From: Halorubrum cibi
GTDB lineage: Archaea; Halobacteriota; Halobacteria; Halobacteriales; Haloferacaceae
Assembly: GCF_900182635.1 (NCBI RefSeq)
Contig: NZ_FXTD01000012.1
Span: forward strand, 62,001 to 126,000
Direction: 5' to 3'
DNA length: 64,000 nt
Under the pieces are notes generated by a model. That model searched no databases, was not told the DNA's origin, and saw only the letters and a program-made list of their open reading frames with translations. This document shows positions 40,978-50,662 of this stretch, piece by piece (within the stretch, counting starts at the first letter, position 1; each line of letters opens with the position of its first letter). Position numbers and translations under genes: made by a program.

Positions 40978-41687
40978 GCGTCACCCCGGTGGTCGACGCT
41001 CACCGAGTCGTCGACGTCGTTCAGGGAGGTCACGCGGATCGACGTCGCAACCCCTTCGGGAATAGCTTGCTCAGTGTCGTCGACATCCAGAGTAATCATG
41101 CCGAACGGGGCGACATCGACAATACGTACAGCTGTGCCCGGCGTGATCCCGACATCGGCCAAGTACGCAAGATCATCCTCGTTGCGATCGCTAACACGAG
41201 TGATGACCACTCGATCGCCGACCTCACAGGCTGACAGGGGTCTCATGGGGTCCTGATTCGGTGGCTCTAGATCTTCACCTGGAATCGGATCGCCGTGGGG
41301 GTCTCGCCGGGGATTTTCGAGTGTCTCGGCGAGCCGCCGTTCGAACTCCTCGCTGATGTGGTGTTCGAGTCTGTCGGCTTCCTCGTGGACCAGTTCCCAA
41401 GGGTAATCGAGGTGGTCGGCCAGATAGGTTTCGAGGAGCCGGTGATGCCGGAGTACTTCGACCGCAACGGTGCGGCCCTTGTCAGTGAGCTCGCTCCCCT
41501 GGTACGGTTCGCGTGTGATCAGTTCCTGGTCTTCAAGACGGTCGAGCGTACTCGTGACCGTTGCTTGTGCCTTGTCAAGCCGGTCCGCAATGTCAGACGT
41601 CCCAACCGGTGGACCCGCTTCCTGCTGGAGATGGTAGATCGTTTTGAGGGTGTCTTCGATAACTGGACTCGGAGACATTTGGGCCAT
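40974..41687 (-). CDS. second DtxR/MntR-family metal-dependent regulator
   Basis: 237 residues (234 if started at MSPSPVIED). The winged helix contains GTSDIADRLDKAQATVTSTL. The metal domain has VEVLRHHRLLETYLADHLDY and VHEEADRLEHHISEEFERRL, nearly the same ligand set as the 32.2-kb paralogue. The FeoA-like tail is ITPGTAVRIVDVAPFGMITL. It carries a TTAG-N6-CTAA palindrome 3 bp upstream of the first ATG, consistent with a leaderless autoregulated transcript. It is co-transcribed with the GDT1-like gene. Confidence 0.93.
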   Translation of the reverse strand: MAQMSPSPVIEDTLKTIYHLQQEAGPPVGTSDIADRLDKAQATVTSTLDRLEDQELITREPYQGSELTDKGRTVAVEVLRHHRLLETYLADHLDYPWELVHEEADRLEHHISEEFERRLAETLENPRRDPHGDPIPGEDLEPPNQDPMRPLSACEVGDRVVITRVSDRNEDDLAYLADVGITPGTAVRIVDVAPFGMITLDVDDTEQAIPEGVATSIRVTSLNDVDDSVSVDHRGDA

Positions 41688-41690
41688 AAT

Positions 41691-41704
41691 TTAGCCTGTC
41701 CTAA
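41691..41704. promoter_or_regulatory. TTAG-N6-CTAA operator at the second DtxR gene
   Basis: TTAGCCTGTCCTAA followed by TTTAAT. Same half-sites, spacing and TTT flank as at the first DtxR gene and the oxidase promoter. Only 3 bp from the ATG, so binding would block transcription start directly. Confidence 0.7.
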
Positions 41705-41969
41705 TTTAATACTTTGGCTGTACGCGAAAGTGCCAAATACACCAGATTTCTGAAATGGAATAGTAGAACGTGTCCCATTACCCGCAGGTGAAATACATAC
41801 ACTGAGAGAAAGTTATGAAAAAGGGATTGAACAGGAAGACTACAAACACACCCTCGTCGAGTTGCCACTTTCGACGCGTAATCGAGAGGGATGAAACGGA
41901 GGGTAGGTAGCGGGGCTCGCGATGGGCACAAGAGACAGACTGTTGTGTGCGGGTCACAAAACGGCGATA

Positions 41970-43172
41970 ATGGTACAGAGAGGAGATGAGAAGAACACAG
42001 ACGGTGGCGAACCAAACTCTCGCAAGACGTTGATCCGTCTGTTTGTCCTGGTTCCGGTCGGGATCGGCCTGCTTTCACTGATCCCGACGGCTTCCGCTCA
42101 CGGTGGCGCAGAGTCGTCAGCACTCTCACAGTCGCACGGGTTGGCGATCGCTGGTATCGGTGCCCTCGGAGTTGGTGCTTTCGTGTTCCTCAAGCGAAGC
42201 AAACGGATCTCGCCGAGAACCGCTCTGTACGGAATTGCGGTCGGTATCGGTATTGCTATCACCGGCGCGATCCTCTTCGAGGGTCTGGCACCGGATCCGA
42301 CGTATCAGGCGAGCTCGATGCCGTTCCCGCGGTCGTGGTATCAGCCGCTCGCGATCGGAACCGGCCTGTTGGTCGTGGTCGCGAGTTTCATCACTGGACT
42401 CGTGCGATGGACGACACGTCCCCGGTACATGGCTCTCGGCATGCTGCTCGGCGGCTGGATACTGTACCCGTATCTACTGCCCGGATTCAGCGGCTACACC
42501 AACCCGATCGGGTACGGGATCGTCCTCGCGACACCACTACTCGTCGGCTACATTCTCTGGAACGACGTTGGCACGGCACTGTCGACGATCCTTCGGGATC
42601 CGGTGGCGCGTCGGTTCGGATTCAGCGTCGGAGCCATGGTGAGCCTCTTCTTTATGGCGACAACGGGATACCTATCCTTCTTTAGTGAGGAGGGCGCTCC
42701 GCAAGAGACGACCGTGGCGGTCCTGAACGTACTGTATCAGATCGTGCGATGGCCCACTCTCGAGGTCCTGCTCCCCGATGTTCCGTTTTTCATCGCGATC
42801 TCTCCCGGCGTGGTCATCGTGCTCGGACTTCTCGGCGTCCTCGTGGGGTTGAACGCGGCCGCCGTCGCTCACTCGTGGCGTCTCGATCAGCAGGCGGGAG
42901 CGACACAGAGCACGGCCGGGACGGCGACGGTCGTCGGTGCGTGTACGTGTGGGTGTTGTGGCCCTATCGTCTCCCAAGTCGCTGTCATCGCGGCTGGCCC
43001 GACGATCGCGGCGCCGATATACTGGATCTTCGTCGATTCAGCGTCGCCGCTCAGTTCGATATTCCTGTTAGGGAGCATCGCACTGTTCACCGGAACGCTC
43101 GTGTATTCGATCGACTCCCCGACACCCGTCCGGCAGGACGCGTCTGAGCTCAGTGCGGGAGTCACCGAGTAA
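41970..43172 (+). CDS. polytopic membrane protein with Cys cluster (unknown family)
   Basis: About 400 residues from MVQRGDEKNTDG. A signal or first helix (LIRLFVLVPVGIGLLSLIPT, ASAHGGAE) is followed by roughly nine membrane segments. Near residue 330 a Cys cluster GACTCGCCGP lies at the start of a helix and could bind copper, heme or an Fe-S group. The mature N-terminus begins HGG. Neighbours on both sides are metal genes. I do not recognise the family; a transporter or metal reductase membrane part is possible. Confidence 0.72.
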   Translation: MVQRGDEKNTDGGEPNSRKTLIRLFVLVPVGIGLLSLIPTASAHGGAESSALSQSHGLAIAGIGALGVGAFVFLKRSKRISPRTALYGIAVGIGIAITGAILFEGLAPDPTYQASSMPFPRSWYQPLAIGTGLLVVVASFITGLVRWTTRPRYMALGMLLGGWILYPYLLPGFSGYTNPIGYGIVLATPLLVGYILWNDVGTALSTILRDPVARRFGFSVGAMVSLFFMATTGYLSFFSEEGAPQETTVAVLNVLYQIVRWPTLEVLLPDVPFFIAISPGVVIVLGLLGVLVGLNAAAVAHSWRLDQQAGATQSTAGTATVVGACTCGCCGPIVSQVAVIAAGPTIAAPIYWIFVDSASPLSSIFLLGSIALFTGTLVYSIDSPTPVRQDASELSAGVTE

Positions 43173-43320
43173 ACACATCCCGGCCACGTCGATCCTCGGC
43201 TGCTGATCGTTCATCGAGACTTGTTGAACGCGAAGTACGGCCCACCGGAGGTGGTAACTAAGTGAGGACGCTTCAGACGGAGTGACACTGTGACTTTGGG
43301 GGCGGTGCCGGACAGGGACG

Positions 43321-43506
43321 CTACGGACTACCGCGGAATTCGCCGTGTTTCATCCCGAAAAAGTACGCGACCACCGAGAACGCGATCATCGAGGGGAGAA
43401 CCATCATGAAGACGGTCGAAGGTGCCATCACGGCGGTTAGCGCGACCGTTGCGACGGCGACGATCACGGCGAGCGGAACCACCGAGCGCACGAAGTCGAA
43501 CTCCAT
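43321..43506 (-). CDS. small two-helix membrane protein (DUF7333-like)
   Basis: 61 residues starting MEFDFVRSVVPLAVIVAVAT. The longer upstream reading is discarded. Two hydrophobic segments are joined by MAPSTVFMMVLPSMIAFSVV, and the tail is FGMKHGEFRGSP. This resembles the haloarchaeal DUF7333 small membrane proteins often near ATPases or oxidases. Function unknown. Confidence 0.7.
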   Translation of the reverse strand: MEFDFVRSVVPLAVIVAVATVALTAVMAPSTVFMMVLPSMIAFSVVAYFFGMKHGEFRGSP

Positions 43507-43670
43507 GGTTGTAGTAGTGTCTAGACAAGAATAGTCCTTTAGAAACAGAAGCGAGTCGGAGTCGGGTGACGACCGCACCGATTGGATCGACGCTGTCCAA
43601 ATAATAGATGGCCACTCTTCCACGTCAGTAGGGCGATTCGGATCCGAGTTCCGTCGTCGACCGTACCTCG

Positions 43671-46169
43671 CTACCCGAGGAGTTTCCGTCGAGTGTTTAC
43701 GGCGAGCAACCCACCACTGGCAATGACCGCGGCCGCTGCCGTCAGCGGATTGAAGAACCCGACGGCCAACGCCGCGAGCGCGATACCGTTGTAGGAGAAC
43801 GCCAGAAGATTATTCTGTTTCACGCGACGGCGAGCCGCTCCCGCGAGGTCGAACGCGGTTTCGACGGAGCGGATGTCGTTATCGACAATCGCAATGTCGG
43901 CGGCGTCGGCGGCCAACGCCGTCCCGCCACCCAGCGAGATGCCAAGATCGGCGGCGGCGAGCGCCGGGGCGTCGTTGGTGCCGTCACCGACCATCGCGAC
44001 CTGCCCGTCGGATTTGAGTCGCCGGATCGTCGCCGTCTTCCCCTCCGGCGGAACCGTCGCAAAGACGTGCGTCACGGCGTCGTGTCGCTTGAAGAAGTCC
44101 GTCGCCTCCTCGTCGTCGCCGGTCAGGACGACGACCTCCGTGCCTCGTTCCCCGAGCCGAGAGACGGTGTCGTCCCAGCCGTCCCGCGGCTCATCGCCGA
44201 CGACTATCAGCCCCTCTGCCGCCCCATCACGACCGATCACGACCGGCAACTGACCGAATCCCTGAGCGTCGGCGACCCGCGACCGGATGTCGTCGTCGAC
44301 CGTCCACCCCTGTTCCACGAACAGATCGAGGTTCCCAACGAGATACGACATGTCGCCGATCACGCCTTCGATACCGGACCGGTGGTTCGTGAACTCCCGT
44401 ATCTGACCGACGCCTTCCGTTCCGACCGCGTTGTCTGCCGAGTCCGACTGATCCTCCGTATCGTCGCCCCCATCTCTGTCGGCGAAGGCCGTCACAATCG
44501 CGTTCGCAGCGGGGTGTGACGCCCGTTCTTCGAGCGCGGCAACGGCGTCGAGCAACTCGGGAGGTGCGTCCGCTTCGATCACCTCCATCTCTCCGGTTGT
44601 GAGCGTCCCAGTTTTATCGAAAACGACGATGTCGACGTCGCGAAGCCGTTCAAAGACCGTTTCATCAAAGATGATGATCCCGTGGCGGAGCGCACTAGAG
44701 AGGCTCTTCGCGACCGACAACGGCGTCGCGAGTCCGAGCGCCCACGGCGAGCCGGCGAGGAGGATCAACAGCGTGAGGAGGACTACATCTGCCAGACCCA
44801 TCCCAAGTGCGAGCGCCCCGACGCTGCCGACCGCGACGGCGGCTCCGGCGACGAGGAACACGGCGTACGACGCAAGTTGATCGGCGTGCCGTTGGACTCC
44901 ATGGGTCGCGCTCTGTAAGTCCCAGACGGCGGTCGTTATTCGATCGATGCTACTCGTCACGTCCGGGCCGACACGGACCAACGCAGCACCGTCCGTGACG
45001 ATCGACCCCCCGATCACATCGTCGCCGGCGCGTTTCAACACCGGAAGCGACTCACCGGTTACGATCGCTTCGTCGACAGTACAGCTGTCTTCGACGAGTT
45101 CGCCGTCCACCGGCACGCGTTCCCCCTGTCGAACGAGGACGACGTCGCCCGCCTCGAGGTCCCCGACGCGAACGTCCTGAGTGGTTCCGTCTGAGTCGTA
45201 CGTCCGCGCCCGCTCGACCTGCGATATCGTGAGCTCGGTGAGCCTGTCGAGTGCGCGCTGTTTGATCGACGACTCGTAGAATACCATCGCGGTGACCGCA
45301 GCCGTCACGACGATCGCGAGGTCGTAGAAGATATCGTTCTGTCCGAGGATGACGGCGGCCGTACTGTACAGATACGCGCTCACTGCCGTGATCGCGACCA
45401 ACAAGTCGGTGTTCGGGCGGCGCATTTTCAGACTGATGTACGCACCCCGCAACACCGGAAGCCCGGTGAAGACGAGGATGATCCCGGTCATCACGAAGTA
45501 GAGTCGGAGGAACACGAACGCGCCCTGACTGTCCAACCGGAACGCGCCCTCGAATATCGCGAGCGCTTGCCAGTCGAATATTGACGCGAGCTGCGCGGGA
45601 TACAGAATCGCGACGTACGGGACCAACAAGAACGCGCCGAAAAGGAAGCCAACGGAGTACCGCATCCCCAAGAGCTGGTCGTCCCGCCGCTTTCGAATAC
45701 CGCCCATCTCTCGTGAGCGGCGCGTCGTCCCGCCGGCTGTATCCGCCTCTGTCGAGGCGTCGTCACGGAGGTAGGCCGTGTATCCGAGGGTACTCAACGC
45801 GTCACGTAGCGTGTCCTTCGATACGGTTTTCGGATCGTGGTCGATGCGGATCGTCTCTGTAACATAACTCGCTTCAGCGGCGGTCACTCCCGGCTGGGAT
45901 TCGGCGAGCGACTCGAGATACGCCTCACACGTCGCGGAGTACATCCCATCGATCCGCAGAAACGTCTCCGAACCATCCGAATCGAGCAGATCGTCTCCTT
46001 CCTGTGCCTCCTCGCTCTTAGATGTGTCTTGGCTGTCGTCAAGAGAATCGGTGGCTCCGAGTGTCGTGTACACGTCGTGACACCCACTCGAACAGAACGC
46101 GTGCTCACCAGGAGCCTCAAAAGCGGACGACTGAGTCGATCGACCACACAAGGAACACTTGTTACTCAT
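43671..46169 (-). CDS. P1B-type ATPase, FixI/CcoI-like N-terminus, with SPW replacing CPC
   Basis: 832 residues. The N-terminal Cys domain (Cys5, 8, 26, 30) resembles the ATPase-associated metal-binding domain of FixI/CcoI. An HMA-like domain follows (about 69-135) in which the first Cys of GMxCxxC is Ser78 and only Cys81 remains. The ion-site motif is Ser474-Pro475-Trp476 (SPWALGLATP) instead of CPC. Phosphorylation (DKTGTLTTGE, Asp about 518), TGES and GDGTNDAPAL motifs are intact, so it should hydrolyse ATP. Loss of both Cys implies another substrate or another ligand set. It does not look frameshifted. Confidence 0.9.
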   Translation of the reverse strand: MSNKCSLCGRSTQSSAFEAPGEHAFCSSGCHDVYTTLGATDSLDDSQDTSKSEEAQEGDDLLDSDGSETFLRIDGMYSATCEAYLESLAESQPGVTAAEASYVTETIRIDHDPKTVSKDTLRDALSTLGYTAYLRDDASTEADTAGGTTRRSREMGGIRKRRDDQLLGMRYSVGFLFGAFLLVPYVAILYPAQLASIFDWQALAIFEGAFRLDSQGAFVFLRLYFVMTGIILVFTGLPVLRGAYISLKMRRPNTDLLVAITAVSAYLYSTAAVILGQNDIFYDLAIVVTAAVTAMVFYESSIKQRALDRLTELTISQVERARTYDSDGTTQDVRVGDLEAGDVVLVRQGERVPVDGELVEDSCTVDEAIVTGESLPVLKRAGDDVIGGSIVTDGAALVRVGPDVTSSIDRITTAVWDLQSATHGVQRHADQLASYAVFLVAGAAVAVGSVGALALGMGLADVVLLTLLILLAGSPWALGLATPLSVAKSLSSALRHGIIIFDETVFERLRDVDIVVFDKTGTLTTGEMEVIEADAPPELLDAVAALEERASHPAANAIVTAFADRDGGDDTEDQSDSADNAVGTEGVGQIREFTNHRSGIEGVIGDMSYLVGNLDLFVEQGWTVDDDIRSRVADAQGFGQLPVVIGRDGAAEGLIVVGDEPRDGWDDTVSRLGERGTEVVVLTGDDEEATDFFKRHDAVTHVFATVPPEGKTATIRRLKSDGQVAMVGDGTNDAPALAAADLGISLGGGTALAADAADIAIVDNDIRSVETAFDLAGAARRRVKQNNLLAFSYNGIALAALAVGFFNPLTAAAAVIASGGLLAVNTRRKLLG

Positions 46170-46600
46170 ATCGTGACGGGCGTGAATCGTTTCCTCAGTC
46201 GGGGAGGATACATCAATCGAGCATCACAATACATGTTTTATATAGAAATACTGATATTTTGTAGAGGCGATTGGCTGTGACAATATAAGAGGGTCGCGTT
46301 TATGTGGCTATCGCAATCTGTCTTACAGAACTCCACTCTAAGATCGATGTGGAATCAGGCAGCCATATCCACAATCACACAGAGGATGTCATGGAAGAGT
46401 TCCCACACCGTGATCACGGTACTTCCCGGATTGTCTCCGCTTTCGTAGTCCGTGATTGCGACGACGAGGCGAAGGCACAGCGCGAAGAAGTCCGTCAAGC
46501 GGTATAAACCTAGTGCTGGCATAGCTATGTAGCCCATCAGAGGAAGCGTCTGTGTATACCAAACTCAATTGAAAGAAGCTCCCAAGCGATCGGGAGCGTT
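46170..46600. other. 431-bp intergenic region, AT-rich, no convincing gene
   Basis: Between two minus-strand ATPase genes. The promoter of the SPW ATPase (ACATGTTTTATATAGAAATA) lies at the left. Two overlapping opposite 60-67-codon frames exist near 46.3-46.5 kb. Neither has a clear RBS, acidic bias or known motif; the minus-strand one (LYRLTDFFALCLRLVVAITD) is the better of the two. Confidence 0.5.
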
Positions 46601-48763
46601 TCAGTCTACGGGTTGTGCCTCCGTAGCTGGTGTCCCGCTTGGAAGCTCGGGAATGGACAGGTCCACGCGGCGGAGGAGCTGTGCGTTGATCGCGACGATC
46701 ACTGTACTCAACGACATCAGAAGCGCACCCACAGCGGGGGATAGCAGAATCCCAATCGGTGCCAACACGCCTGCTGCAAGCGGAATCGCGAAGATGTTGT
46801 AGCCGGCCGCCCAGACGATGTTCTCCTGCATCTTCCGGTAACTCGCCTTGCTCAGCTTTACCAGCCGAACGACGTCCATCGGGTTGTTCTGCACGAGGAT
46901 GACGTCTGCCGACTGGACCGCAACGTCGGTGCCGCTCCCGATCGCGATGCCGACGTCGGCTCGTGTCAGCGCCGGCGCATCGTTCACACCGTCACCGACC
47001 ATCCCCACGAGCTTCCCCTGGTCCTGGAGTTCCTGGACTTTCTCGTCCTTGTCCTCGGGGAGGACCTCCGCGAACACCGTGTCGATGCCCAGTTCGTCGG
47101 CGACAGCATTGGCGACGTCCTGGGAGTCCCCAGTCAGCATCGCTACCTCAATGCCCAAGTCGTGGAGGGCATCGACGACGCGGAAACTCTCCTCACGGAT
47201 CACGTCGGCCATCGCGAACGCGGCGATCAACTCTCCGTCACGAACGAGATACACCACCGTCTGGGCGTTCTGGCCGGCCTTGTCAGCGAAGTGCTGGAGA
47301 TGGTTGGGGATCTCGCTATCGAGCTGTGAGAGCAGATTCGGACCGCCGACGTACACCTCGCTTCCATCGATGTTCGCCCGGACCCCTCGCCCTTTGATTG
47401 CCTCGAAGCCGGACGCATCAGGGGCACTGAGATCACGCTCGTCAGCTGCCTCGCGGATGGCTCGTGCGATCATGTGTTCGGAGTCGCTCTCGACAGCTGC
47501 CGCCAGTGCGAGCGCGTCGTCCTTGTCGACGCCGTCGACGGTCGCCATATCGACGACGCCGTGCTCGCCTTCGGTGAGCGTCCCCGTCTTGTCGAAGATG
47601 ATCGCGTCCAGCTTCCGTGCGTCCTCCATCGCGATTCGGTCGCGGACGAGCATCCCGTTGCGCGCCGCCAGGGAGGTGTTGATTGCGACGACGAGGGGGA
47701 TGGCGAGTCCAAGGGCGTGTGGGCAGGCGATGACGAGCACCGTGACGACGCGCTCGATGACGGTCGCATCGAACGACACCGCTACCGTCCACGCGATTGC
47801 GGTCACGACTGCCGCCCCGAGCGCGACGTAGAACAGCCAGCCCGCCGCGCGGTCGGCCAGCACCTGCGTCTTGGACTTGCTCTGCTGAGCTTCCTCGACG
47901 AGCCGCATGATGCCAGCAAGGGTCGTCTCCTCGCCCGTCGCACCGACACGGACACGGAGACTGCCGTCACCGTTGATCGTCCCACCGATGACCTCGTCGC
48001 CGGGATCCTTCGAGACGGGCTTGGACTCACCCGTGATCATCGACTCGTTGACGTCCGAATCGCCCTCCTCGACGACGCCGTCGGCGGGCACGCTCGCGCC
48101 CGGCCGGACGAGCACGAGGTCGCCCTCGGAGAGTTCACTGACAGGGACCTCTTCGGTCTCGCCGTCATCGGTGAGTCGTTCCGCCGTGTCCGGCATCAGT
48201 TTCGCCAACTCGTCGACGGCGCTCGAAGCCCGCCGCACCGACCGCATCTCGATCCAGTGCCCCAGCAGCATGATGTCGATCAGCGTGACGAGCTCCCAGA
48301 AGAACGCCGACTGCGTGGGGAAGACCACGCTCGCGAGACTGTAGATGAACGCGACCGAGATGGCCATCGAGATGAGCGTCATCATCCCCGGTGCCCGGTC
48401 TTTCAGTTCCGGGACCGCCATCTGGAGGAACGGAATCCCACCGTAGGCGAAGACAATGACCGCGAAGATGGGGTTGATCCACTCGCTCCCCGGGAACGTG
48501 GGGACGGAGAACCCGAGCCACTCTTGGAGCATTTCGCTGTACAGGAGGACGGGAATCGACAGGAGTGTCGAAACGAAGAAGCGCCGCCGGAACATTTGCT
48601 CGTGGCCTTCGTGCATCCCGCCATGTCCCTCACCGTGTCCCTCGTGGGAACTGTGGCCGTGTCCTTCGCCTTCGTGGCCGGCGTGTTCGTGCTGGTGACT
48701 GCTGGTGTCCTGCTGGTCTTCTCCTCCCGGGGAATTCTCAGTTGTATCTTTGTGGTCGTCCAT
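46601..48763 (-). CDS. copB: CopB-type P1B-3 ATPase (copper exporter-like)
   Basis: 720 residues. The first 55 are His-rich ([20 protein letters not shown]). No HMA domain. The ion-site motif is Cys347-Pro-His349 ([13 protein letters not shown]), diagnostic of the CopB/P1B-3 branch. [14 protein letters not shown] (Asp about 391), the HP-type motif SEHMIA and [10 protein letters not shown] are present. It pumps Cu out (or Ag) across the cytoplasmic membrane. It is the last gene of a copper-related minus-strand series, with CopZ 148 bp upstream. CTAAAGAG occurs just upstream of its start and also upstream of CopZ. Confidence 0.95.
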   Translation of the reverse strand: MDDHKDTTENSPGGEDQQDTSSHQHEHAGHEGEGHGHSSHEGHGEGHGGMHEGHEQMFRRRFFVSTLLSIPVLLYSEMLQEWLGFSVPTFPGSEWINPIFAVIVFAYGGIPFLQMAVPELKDRAPGMMTLISMAISVAFIYSLASVVFPTQSAFFWELVTLIDIMLLGHWIEMRSVRRASSAVDELAKLMPDTAERLTDDGETEEVPVSELSEGDLVLVRPGASVPADGVVEEGDSDVNESMITGESKPVSKDPGDEVIGGTINGDGSLRVRVGATGEETTLAGIMRLVEEAQQSKSKTQVLADRAAGWLFYVALGAAVVTAIAWTVAVSFDATVIERVVTVLVIACPHALGLAIPLVVAINTSLAARNGMLVRDRIAMEDARKLDAIIFDKTGTLTEGEHGVVDMATVDGVDKDDALALAAAVESDSEHMIARAIREAADERDLSAPDASGFEAIKGRGVRANIDGSEVYVGGPNLLSQLDSEIPNHLQHFADKAGQNAQTVVYLVRDGELIAAFAMADVIREESFRVVDALHDLGIEVAMLTGDSQDVANAVADELGIDTVFAEVLPEDKDEKVQELQDQGKLVGMVGDGVNDAPALTRADVGIAIGSGTDVAVQSADVILVQNNPMDVVRLVKLSKASYRKMQENIVWAAGYNIFAIPLAAGVLAPIGILLSPAVGALLMSLSTVIVAINAQLLRRVDLSIPELPSGTPATEAQPVD

Positions 48764-48773
48764 AGGTCATATG

Positions 48774-48781
48774 CTCTTTAG
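48774..48781 (-). promoter_or_regulatory. CTAAAGAG box upstream of CopB
   Basis: The octamer CTAAAGAG lies 10 bp before the CopB ATG. The same octamer lies about 22 bp before the CopZ ATG (49131-49138). It could be a TATA-proximal element or a shared operator half-site; two copies are weak evidence. Confidence 0.3.
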
Positions 48782-48910
48782 AGGTGGATTCGCTGGCTTC
48801 CTGAATCTTCGCCCCCTGAAACCGTACAGCAGGACCATCGTAGGCAAACTCCAAAGACAACTATAGACCGTCGTCTCGAAGCGGTCCGTGCTATCCGCTA
48901 ATTCCTATAC

Positions 48911-49108
48911 TCAGGCGTGAGCGGTGTACCCTGCGCCTTCGACAGCCTCCACAAGGGCCGTGACCTCTGCCTCACCCTCGACACTTGCCTGTTCGCTTTC
49001 CCTGTCGACGGTCACGGAAGTCACGCCAGAGACTTCTTCAAGGGCCTCTTCGATCGTCTCCTCACAGTGACCGCACGACATTCCTTCCACGGTGATGGTC
49101 GTCGTCAT
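48911..49108 (-). CDS. copZ: CopZ-like copper chaperone (HMA domain)
   Basis: 65 residues, a single ferredoxin-like HMA domain: TITVEGMSCGHCEETIEEAL with Cys12 and Cys15, then the SVTVD strand and a final GYTAHA. It carries Cu(I) in the cytosol to export pumps or regulators. The acidic composition fits the host. A TATA-like ATATATACGG sits just upstream and CTAAAGAG beyond it. Confidence 0.95.
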   Translation of the reverse strand: MTTTITVEGMSCGHCEETIEEALEEVSGVTSVTVDRESEQASVEGEAEVTALVEAVEGAGYTAHA

Positions 49109-49254
49109 ACAGGGATATATACGGTCCCCTCTCTTTAGCGGATTTCCCCTTCGATCATACTGGTCTCTTGGGAGTCAAACTTTAGAATCCAAGTAACACC
49201 TGCGGGCGCAACGAACCAAACCACAGATTCGCCAGCCGTCGATGGCGGGAAGAT

Positions 49255-49650
49255 TCAGGTCTCGTTGTGGCGCTCCCTGTACGTCTTCGCTGCTAAAAAG
49301 ACATATAGTGTGCCGATAGCCCGAACGGCCGAATTGAATCGCTCATTCCATTCTATCGACTCCGGACGCTCGTACAGGAACGCGGTGGCAAATCTCCGAT
49401 ACAGATCGGGAAACAGGAGGACGATCGCGCCGAACAGGCCGGTAAGATTCATCAGCCACGCGTATGCTCGCCCGTTACGGAGGGAAATCGCAGCTATCAG
49501 AACGCCCTCCGACCGGATAGCTGGACGGACCCACTCTCTCACAGTTCCCTCACTTGGGTTCGCAATCGCGAGTTTCTCGAAGATCCCGACGATCTTGTCC
49601 GGGAACAGTGCTGAGATAGCGCCGAGGACACCCACGAGTGTTCGAATCAT
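49255..49650 (-). CDS. small membrane protein (131 aa), unknown
   Basis: Three or four hydrophobic segments (LVGVLGAISALFPDKIVGIF, LMNLTGLFGAIVLLFPDLYR, AVRAIGTLYVFLAAKTY) with basic loops. No Cys or His cluster. Internal similarity between ALFPDKIVGIFEKLAI and LLFPDLYRRFATAFL suggests an ancient duplication. It lies in the copper island but no family is recognised. Confidence 0.68.
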   Translation of the reverse strand: MIRTLVGVLGAISALFPDKIVGIFEKLAIANPSEGTVREWVRPAIRSEGVLIAAISLRNGRAYAWLMNLTGLFGAIVLLFPDLYRRFATAFLYERPESIEWNERFNSAVRAIGTLYVFLAAKTYRERHNET

Positions 49651-49790
49651 ACGGTATGGTACGATCGATACGGATATAATTCTCGCTGTGGTCCGACACT
49701 ATCGAGAACGAGGGAAGTCCGAACAGTACCAGCTTCGAACCGAGAACGAGATGCAGAAAGGAGTAACTGCGTGTGTACCTTAGCGGACGG

Positions 49791-50144
49791 TCACTCTGAT
49801 TGTTCGAGTTTGTTTCGGCGGGATTCGAACTCTTCGTCCGTGAGATCGCCACGGGCGTACGCCAGACGTAATTCTTCCATCGCGGGGTTGTCAGAGGTTT
49901 GTGTTTTGCTTACCCGTCTGAAGAGGAGATAGCCCCCGCCAAGAAGCGCAACGAGGAAGACGAGTGGAACAAGCATTCCGATAACGGGCCACCAGCCGCC
50001 GGTACTACCGTACTGGCCCATCATTCCCCCGTATCCCATCATCCCGCCGAAGCCCATCCCCATCATGAGCAACGGAAGGAGGATGAACGCTCCGAGGATC
50101 AGTAGCAGTATCGTCGTTGTGTCCAGTTGATTCGATGAAGCCAT
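49791..50144 (-). CDS. SHOCT-domain membrane protein (117 aa)
   Basis: One N-terminal helix (TTILLLILGAFILLPLLMMG), a Gly/Met-rich loop (FGGMMGYGGMMGQYGS), a second helix (GMLVPLVFLVALLGGGYLLF) and the C-terminal SHOCT motif (MEELRLAYARGDLTDEEFES). SHOCT is a short oligomerisation or anchoring domain. The Met-rich loop faces outside and could hold Cu(I). It is separated by 6 bp from the DUF302 gene, so both are on one transcript. Two relatives lie nearby. Confidence 0.87.
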   Translation of the reverse strand: MASSNQLDTTTILLLILGAFILLPLLMMGMGFGGMMGYGGMMGQYGSTGGWWPVIGMLVPLVFLVALLGGGYLLFRRVSKTQTSDNPAMEELRLAYARGDLTDEEFESRRNKLEQSE

Positions 50145-50150
50145 CGACGA

Positions 50151-50567
50151 TCAGGCCTCCGACGCGGGGTCGAACTCGTCTCTAACAGCTGCCAGTACAC
50201 GATCAAATCGCTCGGTGACCTCGGTTGCGATGGAATCAAGCGCGTCGTTATCAGCAATCCCGACCAACTGCTCCGGATCGACCGCACTCACCACGATGTC
50301 GCCGTCATCAGTCTCATAGACGATGACGTTACAGGGCAAGAGCGCACCAAGCTCGATTTCCTCGGTTAACCCTTCGTATGCTAGCGGAGGGTTACACGCA
50401 CCGAGGATGCGATACTGACGGAACTCTTCGCCAAGCTTCTCCTTGAGTGTCGCCTGAATGTCGATATCACAGAGGACACCGAATCCCTCGTCCGTGAGTG
50501 CAGCGTTCGTTGCATCAACGACGTCGTCGAATTCGCCAGTGACTGTGGTCTGTATTGTGTATTCCAT
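50151..50567 (-). CDS. DUF302-family protein
   Basis: 138 residues. The DUF302 pattern is clear: YTIQTTVTGEFDDVVDATNA, DIDIQATLKEKLGEEFRQYR, ILGACNPPLAYEGL, ALLPCNVIVYETDDGDIVVS. The paired Cys in GACNPP and LPCNV are conserved and may bind copper or heme-related redox groups. DUF302 proteins are common next to copper oxidases and SHOCT proteins, though their biochemical role is not established. Cytosolic or peripheral. Confidence 0.9.
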   Translation of the reverse strand: MEYTIQTTVTGEFDDVVDATNAALTDEGFGVLCDIDIQATLKEKLGEEFRQYRILGACNPPLAYEGLTEEIELGALLPCNVIVYETDDGDIVVSAVDPEQLVGIADNDALDSIATEVTERFDRVLAAVRDEFDPASEA

Positions 50568-50662
50568 GGAATATCATACCCCGTCCGCGGGGTTAACCGT
50601 TGGGTGCCCAACAGCAATCGTTGGGGAGGGCAGTGTTTCGGCTGGAACAGCAGCCGTTCCGA

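Noticed and set aside
46304-46537. Two opposite 60-67-codon frames considered as genes
   Set aside because: No RBS, no acidic bias, overlapping each other completely, and no motif; left as intergenic.
50560-50573. Palindrome TATTCCATGGAATA at the DUF302 start
   Set aside because: Half of it is the start codon and first codons of the gene; no second copy and no matching site nearby, so probably chance.
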